From: Ceriagrion tenellum
Taxonomy: Eukaryota > Arthropoda > Insecta > Odonata > Coenagrionidae
Direction of reading: 5' to 3'
NCBI GenBank assembly: GCA_963169105.1
Contig: OY720636.1
Span: 97,557,025-97,621,024 of the forward strand
Length of the DNA stretch: 64,000 bases
Positions 56,581 through 64,000 of this stretch are shown here, one piece after another. Made by a program: the position numbers and the translations under genes. The stretch's first letter is position 1. Every line of letters begins with the position of its first letter. The notes beneath the pieces were generated by a model. That model saw only the letters and a list, made by a program, of their open reading frames with translations. It did no database searches and had not been told where the DNA came from.

Positions 56581-56681
56581 TTGAAGTACTATATTAATGT
56601 GTGGATATTACTATTGTTGTGTTATATTTTATCATGGATATATCGCATTTCCACCAAGTAAAGTCTGAAACGATTTCATAC

Positions 56682-56693
56682 GGAAGCGTTTAG
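56682..56693 (+). repeat. Target-site duplication, right
   Basis: Exact repeat of 56347-56358. Confidence 0.85.
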
Positions 56694-56849
56694 TTTTTTT
56701 TATAATTGCACATTTCTCTGTGCTCTCATTGACTTTGCTCCTCAATGAATGCCAAACTCTCCGAATTGCACTTCCATTAGCTCTTGGTCACTTCCCAATC
56801 CAAAAGCACGTTGCGTTAGAAATTCCGTATTTCTCACTATGAAGTTGTA

Positions 56850-56992
56850 TCCTCATCAACCATTTGATCCTCCGAGTTATTTGTACACAAATCTACCGAG
56901 CTCAAAACGTTCATAAGCCTTTGAGACACACAATTTGTCAATGATTTCAGTTTTTTTTTAATAACTTAGTCCAAAGGAACGCGAAAGGAAGT
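56850..56992 (-). pseudogene. Second, decayed copy of the 55.5 kb frame
   Basis: Nucleotide blocks such as AATTTGTCAATGATT and ACCGAGCTCAAAACGTTC match 55590-55745 (AATTTGTCAATGATT, ACCAAGCTCAAAATATTC). The frame is broken by stops. See the intact copy for the predicted protein. Confidence 0.5.
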
Positions 56993-56999
56993 GCAATTA

Positions 57000-58129
57000 A
57001 AAATAAGTGGGAGAGGAATGAATGGATGAGGAAAGAGAAATGAAATTTTTTTGTGCAAAAGTGTTTGCCGTACAAATCATGTAGCAGTGAAAAGCAAATT
57101 ACACGGTAGTGTAAAAATTACGTATGTTAAGATAAGCATAGACCAATATATAGTGGGTATCTTACTACTACATACTATTATTTATCCTCAACAACCCAAT
57201 TTGTTTGTTTCTTCAACAAAAAACTTTTGGAAGATTTGGATTTGAACATAGGAATTCAATCTCTTTAACATAAAATACCTATACTTTTAAAATATTTCAA
57301 CACTTATTTGCATAACTACTTTCGGTGAAAAAATTATGTAGATTCGAGTTTGGTTATTGATTAAAAATGAACTATGGTACCCACATAAATGCAAGTTACA
57401 CCAAGTTTTAGCTTGTTTAATTTTACCTGTAAGTGTGGTTGCAAATTATTTTTACATCACTCTCTCGATTAATTATTGCGGTGAGAACAAAAGAGTGCCG
57501 GTTTTTTGCCTTTTTCAAAAGGAGCGCTCTCTTTGTCTTTTAATAGTGAAGAAATTTGAAGTTAAATCGTAATAAACCTGTAGTATCGTGTAGGAAAACA
57601 TATTTAAATGTATCTTTAAACGTTCAGTTTCTAATGTGCAATAAAAAAGTTATTAACATGTTTATAAAAAAAACTTTTTATCGGTTAAGAAAGCTAGTAG
57701 AAGAGAGATCTTGATCTTGTTTTGAAGCTCTTTACAGCAGTATTTAATAACAATTACCATCGTAAATTTACATTGTGACCGAAACTCGAGTCTAGATAAT
57801 TTTTGCACCGACCTGTGACTAAGAAGTTACATTGGCATCCAGGGGTAAAGAATTGTAAACAGATAATGAACACATGTTTATATAATATGTCACCTGCAAG
57901 TGACAGTGGGATATAGATACCAACATACCCGTTCCCCAATCAAAGCTTTAGAACAGTTCGTGGCGGTTGGTAGCATTGAAATTCTGACAATTTCAAACGG
58001 GAATGAAGCTGAATCCGAGGTTCTCAGAGCTCCAAAATAGCGTGTAGTGTACCCCACTTCCAATTTTGTCCGCTGGAGTAAACAGAAGATGCATCTCTCG
58101 GTTGATAACTGTAAGTCTTCCCAAAAGCG
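57000..58129. other. Unassigned AT-rich sequence
   Basis: Short frames only, none recognised. Confidence 0.3.
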
Positions 58130-58600
58130 CGCAAACCATTCTCCGACGAGAAAACAGCATTGCGACCCTCACGCCCGCCGCCACCCGCCAACTCCACTGT
58201 TGTCACACTCAACAATATCCGTCAGCCCACCCAGGCACACACCCCCCCCCCTCAAAACCTCGGCCCTCTTTCACGGGAGACTCTCCCTCCCTCTTTCCAC
58301 AACCCCATTCCCGCCCCTCCCGGAAAAGAGGAAAAACCTCTTTCGCAGCCTCCCGCGAGCCCGCCTTAAGAAATCCCCTCAATCTTCCTCCTCAATCCGC
58401 AAATTCCGCCCTTCAACGTTCGCCGCAATCTCCATCCTTCACCATCTCTCATCCTTCTTTCTTGCTCGCTTGCTTCAGACCCTCCATCTTATTCTTACTC
58501 CCGACAGCACTCCTTTTTGCCACCGCGACTTGGACCATCACCCTTGGGTTCCCTCCCTTTTCGATCAACACAAACTTAAAAAAAATAGAATAGAAAGTGG
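58130..58600. other. C-rich island with overlapping open frames
   Basis: The plus strand is strongly C-rich (CCACCCGCC, CCCCCCCCC near 58245). Two plus-strand frames of 187 and 175 codons overlap almost completely and are Pro/Ser/His/Leu-rich. Two long frames open together point to composition rather than a gene, but this is the strongest such island in the window. Confidence 0.4.
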
Positions 58601-60181
58601 AATGGAGTAATAGGACTGAGATTCGGGTGAATCGACAGCTGAGGTCATTTGAAACACAATGTTTTCCACTTACTTCTGTGATTAAAGGTGACCAGTCACA
58701 CCCGCTCAAACGGACGGATTCGACATGATTTCTAGATCTGTTTAAAACTCATGAAATCAGCTTGAAATATTCTGAATATAAAAAGTAAAATTTTGCAAAG
58801 AGAGTCCTGTATTTCTAGTATGACAATTTTATCTCGCTTCTTAAATAAGCCACCTGGAATTCGGCAAGATATGGAGTTAGTTTTTGCTAAATCTTATAAC
58901 TGTATCAAAAATTCGTAAACATAGGGAGAGGTACTAATCCGTCTAACAGTATGCTTATAAACAGCCATCGAGGTTGAAAGATAAAATCTTTTATTGGTCC
59001 TTTTTGAAAAGCTGTCTGAGTGATTTTCGGTGTTATATTTCTATGGTGAAGTAAACAGTTCAGCCTTTTCTCTCAGACCTCGGGTCAGCACTAATTATAC
59101 ACACGCGCAGGAGACTCATCAGGTGATTATTGCCATGATCGAGATTTAGAGGTACCCGAAGTAAGAGGCTCCTGACGTCAAAACGCCTAGATTGGGTGTG
59201 AGTATCACCATCTGGTGGATTTTCTACACAACTATTCCTAAGCGGAGGTCAAGATGCGTCTTCTTAAGACGGCTGGGTACCACGAACGACTACGTGCTTT
59301 TATTTTACTACTCAGCTTTGCTGCTTAAAGTTGACGATCTTATCGCAGACCTCTACACTAAGGCTTGATAAAAAGTCTTGTGACTTTTCACTCGTAACTA
59401 TTTCAACCGCAAAAGAAACGTGAATTAATCGAAAATCAGATAATCTCCATTACGCGTACAACTTATATTTTTTTAAATCTTTACACCAATGGGAATCCTT
59501 CATCAATTTGGGGGATCATTTAAATTTTCAGCAAAGTTGAGGAGAACTATTTTACAGTGTGTCATAAAGGTAAGTCAAAGGAAAGGAAGTAAGAAAATCC
59601 TTGAGCCTTAAACTTACCTCCTCGGCCTCTTTAACCATTTTCCCTTCAGTGTGAAGAAGGGAATATCGGCAGGAGAATATGAAATCTCGAAAAAGAGAAA
59701 AAATAAACTCAAAGGCGAGAATAGTGGAAGAGGGGAACTCAATCTGTCGTCCACGGTAAAGATGTGTTTTTCATTTATCAGTTTTGTAAGTTTTCACACG
59801 GTAAACCATTTTGTATGGCAAAAATATATTTTCGTGACGCGACTATCAACGACTCTACCTCATTCTGTTAAAAATATATGTTTTCTCCCATTAAAATTAG
59901 TCACCTCTCATCTATACCCTCAACATCGGTGGTCCTTTTTCTTCAAGCCACAAGAATGAAATATGAACAAAAATACGACACAATGCCCCTAAAAGCAATT
60001 ATCATGACTAATGTGCAAAAATTCCTAGTCTCCGGTTTTGTGTCCCAGATACTGCTGGGCGAGTTTACGTCTGTCAGAGATGTTGGTGTGCTATATCTTT
60101 TAGTTGTTTTGCTCATTTAATATTTATATGCTTGTGTTCTTACTTTTCTGAACATATTTTCAGCATTGATTTAAGGGTAAT
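58601..60181. other. Unassigned sequence
   Basis: A CTGATGA-containing stretch on the minus strand near 59122 is discussed as a weak ribozyme candidate. Nothing else was recognised. Confidence 0.3.
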
Positions 60182-60194
60182 TGTAGAACAGCTG
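60182..60194 (+). repeat. Target-site duplication, left
   Basis: TGTAGAACAGCTG is repeated exactly at 60361-60373. Confidence 0.8.
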
Positions 60195-60360
60195 ATAACT
60201 TTCCATACTGATTTTCTAAATCACTAAAAAATCATTATGGAAAATACAAAATGAGTAGTACCATAAAAATAAAAAAGTAAGGAAAAATTCTTCTGCGACA
60301 GAGAAATGAAGACTAGCGATGAAGTGGAGAGAGACATAACTGGGGTATAAAAATTTTTAA
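60195..60360 (+). mobile_element. Short retroposon, unknown family, copy 1
   Basis: A 166-bp insertion between perfect 13-bp duplications. It includes AAAAATTCTTCTGCGACAGA, GAAGTGGAGAGAGACATAAC and the end TATAAAAATTTTTAA. A second, diverged copy lies at about 60490-60663. It has no pol III boxes that I can see, no inverted ends and no coding. It may be a LINE 3'-end derivative or a SINE; the family is not recognised. Confidence 0.7.
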
Positions 60361-60373
60361 TGTAGAACAGCTG
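60361..60373 (+). repeat. Target-site duplication, right
   Basis: Exact repeat of 60182-60194. Confidence 0.8.
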
Positions 60374-60489
60374 GGAAAAAATTATTTCCCTTAAGCTTAT
60401 TCTTTCTTTCTTGATAACGTCTATCATGTGGATCATAGAAAAAGTTCAGCTTACAGGATAGCCAGAATCGGTTAATTACCATATAATAG

Positions 60490-60663
60490 ATAGAAAACCA
60501 TCAGAAAAATCGTAAGATATTCTGATTAACCAAAAAATCAGCATGTAAAATGCAAAATAAATGTTGACCATAAAGATGAAAAAGTAAAGAAAAATTCTTC
60601 TGGGACAGAGAAATAAAGGCTAGTGATGAAGTGGAGAGACACATAACTGGGGCATAAAAATTT
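60490..60663 (+). mobile_element. Short retroposon, unknown family, copy 2
   Basis: It aligns with copy 1 throughout: AAAAATTCTTCTGGGACAGA, GAAGTGGAGAGACACATAAC, GGGGCATAAAAATTTTTAA. TTAATTAC before (about 60471) and TTAATTAC at its right edge could be a target duplication, but the left limit is unclear. Confidence 0.65.
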
Positions 60664-61002
60664 TTAATTACACGAGTAGTACTAAAACGGTCTTCAGTTA
60701 TTATCCACTTCGGTAATAAAACACAACTATTTGCGTCCGTATAAACAAATGCATATATAATAATCGCCAAGCAAGGGTCCAAATACGATGGTCTCAAGAG
60801 TCAATTTGAATTAGGTCATATGTCGGCTGCTATTCTGGAATGGACTGACTACTCGTGACTCTTCTACGCTCCAGGAAAACTTTCGCGACGTTACCACCAC
60901 CTTCATTCCTTCCCAGGAAGCTCCCTGGCGGGGTTTTGAATATGCAACACGTGGTGCTACATAAGGGCATGGCACCTTACAAGAAATTGAAAACTAGTTG
61001 AC

Positions 61003-61739
61003 AAGGGAAGTGTCAGATAGCCGGGTCTCAGATTTTATTCAAACTTAGTAGTTGTACAGACCGCTGTATGTGGTTCATGAATCATCCCACATATAGGGTT
61101 ATATAACCAATAGTTTAAACAAATAAGGCCTTTAAAAATTTCAAAATTCCCTTCAGACGGGCCACCCACATAACTGACAAGCTGGACGGGTGGCTGACGT
61201 GCTCGTCTCCGGTCTAGAGACACGGGTTCGATCCCAATACGGGGTATGTTTCTTCCGCTGTTTTTTTAGTTTTTCTTTTTTCCGGCATCCCACAATGCGC
61301 TCAAGATTTTTTAATTTTTACTCGAAATATTATTTTTGCGCGAGGCAAATTTTTCATTTGCATACACGACGTCAGGCTTAGTCTCTTTTTTTCGGTCGAA
61401 GGCAGCCTTCTAATTATGTCACTTCCTTATCTTTTCACGACGTATTTCCATGATTCCTTCATGCACATGATTTCCATTTTCTATAATTATTTTATAATAT
61501 TGTCTTCATATTTTTACAATTCAAGCATAATTCTTAATACCTAATATTCAAATTTTTCGTAGCTTGTCAGTTATGTGGGTCCGTATATAGGGAATTTTGA
61601 AATTTTTAAAGGCCATTTTCGTTTAAACTGTTGGTTATATAATCCTATAAGAGAGGTTATTCATAAACCACATACAGCGATCTGTACAACTACTAAGTTT
61701 GAATAAAATCTGAGACCCGGCTATCTGACACTCCCCTTT
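61003..61739. mobile_element. Foldback element with ~180-bp inverted arms
   Basis: The left arm (61003-61183) and right arm (61561-61739) are inverted copies with high similarity: AGTGTCAGATAGCCGGGTCT at both outer ends and CCACATAACTGACAAGCT at both inner ends. The 377-bp centre contains a tRNA-like head and pol III-type T runs. GACAAG next to both ends (61000-61005 and 61742-61747) might be a short target duplication but is uncertain. No transposase is present. It could be a non-autonomous DNA element or two opposed copies of one repeat. Confidence 0.75.
61186..61270 (+). ncRNA. tRNA-like sequence (SINE head?)
   Basis: A-box-like TGGCTGACGTG (61191) is followed by a perfect 5-bp anticodon-type stem GTCTC/GAGAC around a 7-nt loop (CGGTCTA), then a perfect B box GGTTCGATCCC (about 61228-61238), and GTTTTTTTAG downstream as a possible pol III stop. 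The loop lacks U33 and the acceptor stem does not pair, so this is not a functional tRNA. A tRNA-derived SINE head is likelier. Confidence 0.6.
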
Positions 61740-61747
61740 GAGACAAG

Positions 61748-62156
61748 AGGAGGATAACATGGCTTAAGAAATTTTCAGGGGAGAAGTATTCAGGAGGAAG
61801 GTTTCGACGGGGGCTTTGGGTAAGAATGTTAAGGAAACGATCGCGAAGATCTTAATAGGAGTAGTAAATATACATTATTGCATGGAGCAGATGCATGTTC
61901 AAAACACTTATATAGCGAATCAAATTATGTATTTTAAGTGTTCATATACCATCTCATTTTCGCTCCCACGGATGCCACCTTCCTTCTTCACCCACCACCC
62001 ACTTCCTCCTCAATCATCAGCTGAGGATCGCGGCTGGCTAGGCTAGCGGAGAAGACACGACGCACGAGGCAAGGGAACGCAACCTAAGGGATACAAGAGG
62101 AAGCCGCCACCCTAACCCCTTCCACCCCATCTATCCTCTCCGACCCTCTCCTCCAG
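61748..62156. other. Unassigned; C-rich near 61970-62150
   Basis: GC-richer, possibly the 5' flank of the exon candidate that follows. No core promoter motif was identified. Confidence 0.3.
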
Positions 62157-62221
62157 GACTGAGGGAGACTATGCAGAGTAAGCGAGTGTACTGCGGGAAA
62201 CGAAACAATGAAGACGAATTC
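62157..62221 (+). CDS. Candidate short host exon (weak)
   Basis: A strong acceptor-like tract (CCGACCCTCTCCTCCAG, ending 62156) precedes, and a consensus donor GTGAGT (62222-62227) follows. Inside, an ATG at 62171 opens a frame of exactly 17 codons up to the donor (MQSKRVYCGKRNNEDEF). No relative is recognised and no matching next exon was found. Splice-like pairs arise by chance in 64 kb, so this is a suggestion only. The 124-codon minus-strand frame over the same place has no family resemblance either. Confidence 0.2.
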
Positions 62222-62227
62222 GTGAGT

Positions 62228-64000
62228 AACGCGCGAGTGTGATTTCTCTGCCCTGATACCCCGATCCCTGTAACGAATCCTGGGTGGACCAATGATGCCT
62301 TCAGTGTCCTGAATAAGATATACAGTATCAGAATTCTAATATTTTGTACAGTAGGGTTTGGATTCCCAACAAATGTGTTTTGTGCTTGTTTATATAAGGA
62401 AGTCAAGGGTCCCTCTATGTTCACTATTGATGTCCTTCGACATCCAAACGCCTCAAAGCCGTAATCTCCCTCAATCTCACTGCCAAGTGCTGCCAGTGCT
62501 GCCAAGACTCATTTTCCTTATATTCGTCCATATTCTTTATTTGATGATTTATTGCAGAAATTGCGTACAATCAATACATTGCAAATAAATTACCATATAA
62601 GATCATATACTTAATTTGAGCATTGGCTGCTTTACGCCCAAGGAAAAAATAGTTGTTATTATACTTCAAATAAAGACCAAATTGTTAGACTATTCTTAAG
62701 GTCGTTCAATATCGATAGTACTCGTCCTTCGCTGCAGGTCTTATCGAAGTAAATAAGTCCACCATTAATGTGCATATTTGAATATAGTTCCAATGAGCAT
62801 AGTGTTAGATATAGAATTTATTCGTTTTGGTTGTCATGAGGCAGATGTTTGTTTTATGGTTACTCAGTAAACAGACTAATTGTTGATAATGCTTTTGTGC
62901 TGTTGATGAAGTACTAAAAGAAATTAACAAGACATCAACTAAGAAATTTTTGCTTAAAATCAGCACAACTAAACATGGCACAGTCGATAGGTTGATCAAC
63001 GTTTTTGTTGATTTGGCATTGTATTTGTATTTGAAATGGCGATTTGTGCTGTATATTCGCAGTTTTCCTCGGATTAACCATGGCAGTATAAGCTCATTTA
63101 TCTCATCAATGGCGCCCGTGTGATGGAAATGGTTACAAAGACCCGTATCGATGGAACTGCGGATGTATTGAATCGAACTACCGCGGACTATTTCTAAACA
63201 AAAGCAGCATACGTGAATACTCGGGAAACTAGATTAAAATAATAACAGTCGGGCAATGTCCTACGCTGCAAAAGAATATTTTGTGCATTAAAGTAAAATA
63301 ATACTTTTTCATCTGCGCCATCATTACGGTATTTACGTTTGATTATTCTGCACCTATATTATTGTGATATTTTGTAAAATATTTAGCATTTCTACAGTTA
63401 AATTTTAAAAGATGCATATATTTTAACTGACATTATTCAGAGTGTCAAATCTTTTAAACATCTCAAAAACTTGATGTGATTTATTTGCTCGTCACCCTTC
63501 AAGATAAACAATATCCAAGTATAATATAAATATAACTCCATTCAACAACATTTTTCCCTTCCTAGGAACCAATGCCGTGAACGAATTTAAGAATATCTCT
63601 TTAACACGAGAAACAATGCATATAAACACCCAATAGCCTTGGCTAGAATAATTTTTTTCGTGTATGACAATTTTGTTTATCCAAGCTTCTGTATAAGACA
63701 GATTTTACTATTTTGTTGTGATAATATAGAAACCATGAAAGTACCAATCAATGATTTTTTCCACACTCTAGCTACTGCATGACTAGTTTTATGAAGGCTG
63801 TCTACAACGCATTGCCCAATTTTCACGTAAAACCACTGTCATAAGGCTACAGTGCATCTAGTTCGGAAAGAATGGTTGGATTCATCAACGCACTTCCCAT
63901 TGTACTGTTTCTCTCCCAGTCTCCCCTTCCGATACTCTTTGCCATGAGTGAATGATTTTTGGCCGTGGGCAAGAGAGAAATGATTACATCTCCCTCCCCC
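62228..64000. other. Unassigned AT-rich sequence
   Basis: No gene, repeat or RNA was recognised to the end of the window. Confidence 0.3.

Larger units (their letters stand above)
56359..56681 (+). mobile_element. Palindromic HHR-bearing PLE-like retroposon (H10)
   Basis: A 323-bp insertion between perfect 12-bp duplications. From 56359 to about 56640 it is a near-perfect palindrome centred close to 56499 (AGAGATATATATACTCT). Each arm, read outwards, has TATAAATA or a derivative, GTGAGAGTGTCTGT, a hammerhead motif, CCATGGTCGGTGTTGAAGTA and TTGTGTTATATTTTATCATG. After the right arm comes an asymmetric tail (TTTCCACCAAGT, GTCTGAAAC, ATTTCAT), almost the tail of the 9.5 kb element. It encodes no protein. 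A transcript of either strand would fold into a long hairpin. Confidence 0.85.

Noticed and set aside
58047..58610. 187-codon frame as a gene
   Set aside because: Pro/Ser/His-rich, a second frame is open in parallel, and no start context, domain or splice structure is visible.
61186..61250. Functional tRNA gene
   Set aside because: The B box and anticodon stem are good, but U33 is missing, acceptor arms do not pair, and it lies inside a foldback element.

Overview
The window looks like non-coding, repeat-dense nuclear DNA of an arthropod, most likely an insect. It is AT-rich, no reading frame amounts to a complete multi-domain host gene, and it holds decayed copies of element types common in arthropods: mariner, Penelope-like elements (PLEs), CR1/jockey-type LINE 3' ends and tRNA-derived SINEs. 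Species cannot be told from the sequence alone. No prokaryotic organisation, rRNA or convincing functional tRNA was seen.

The dominant theme is a family of PLE-related retroelements that carry hammerhead ribozyme (HHR) motifs. Coding remains of PLEs occur at 2401-3470 (reverse transcriptase, minus), 13750-15020 (GIY-YIG endonuclease end, minus) and 46075-46247 (endonuclease C-terminus, plus). HHR-like cores occur at about 2.25, 5.2, 9.6, 17.9, 23.8, 25.8, 46.0, 46.4, 46.6, 49.0 and 56.4-56.6 kb. Several sit in short non-coding units with inverted arms, a conserved tail (CCACCAAGT ... ATTTCAT) and perfect direct repeats of 10-12 bp that look like target-site duplications: 9538-9819, 45914-46694, 48983-49077 and 56359-56681. 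The 56.4 kb unit is an almost perfect palindrome with a TATA-like box and a ribozyme in each arm. The motif at 25755-25802 keeps every core ribozyme nucleotide.

Layout. 0-2 kb: two LINE 3' ends of one family in opposite orientation. 2.1-3.5 kb: PLE RT with ribozyme. 5.2 and 9.5 kb: two HHR units. 10.8-12.2 kb: a full-length dead mariner inserted in a LINE relic. 13.3-15.0 kb: another LINE end and a PLE endonuclease relic. 17.9-25.9 kb: a TA microsatellite, a longer LINE piece, HHR units and a SINE. 29.3-31.3 kb: a LINE RT C-terminus and a 60-bp minisatellite with a 240-bp higher-order period. 32-43 kb: mostly unassigned AT-rich sequence broken by GC-rich, strand-skewed islands. 43-51 kb: LINE fragments, a SINE, a composite PLE/HHR element and a 95-bp HHR unit with a perfect duplication. 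55.5-57 kb: a duplicated unknown reading frame around the palindromic HHR element. 60-62 kb: two copies of a short retroposon, and a long inverted-repeat element holding a tRNA-like sequence. One weak host first-exon candidate lies at 62.16 kb.

Almost everything recognisable is broken: motif A Asp of the PLE RT is His, two catalytic Asp of mariner are Asn, and all LINE pieces have stops or frameshifts. Unassigned stretches are described as such.
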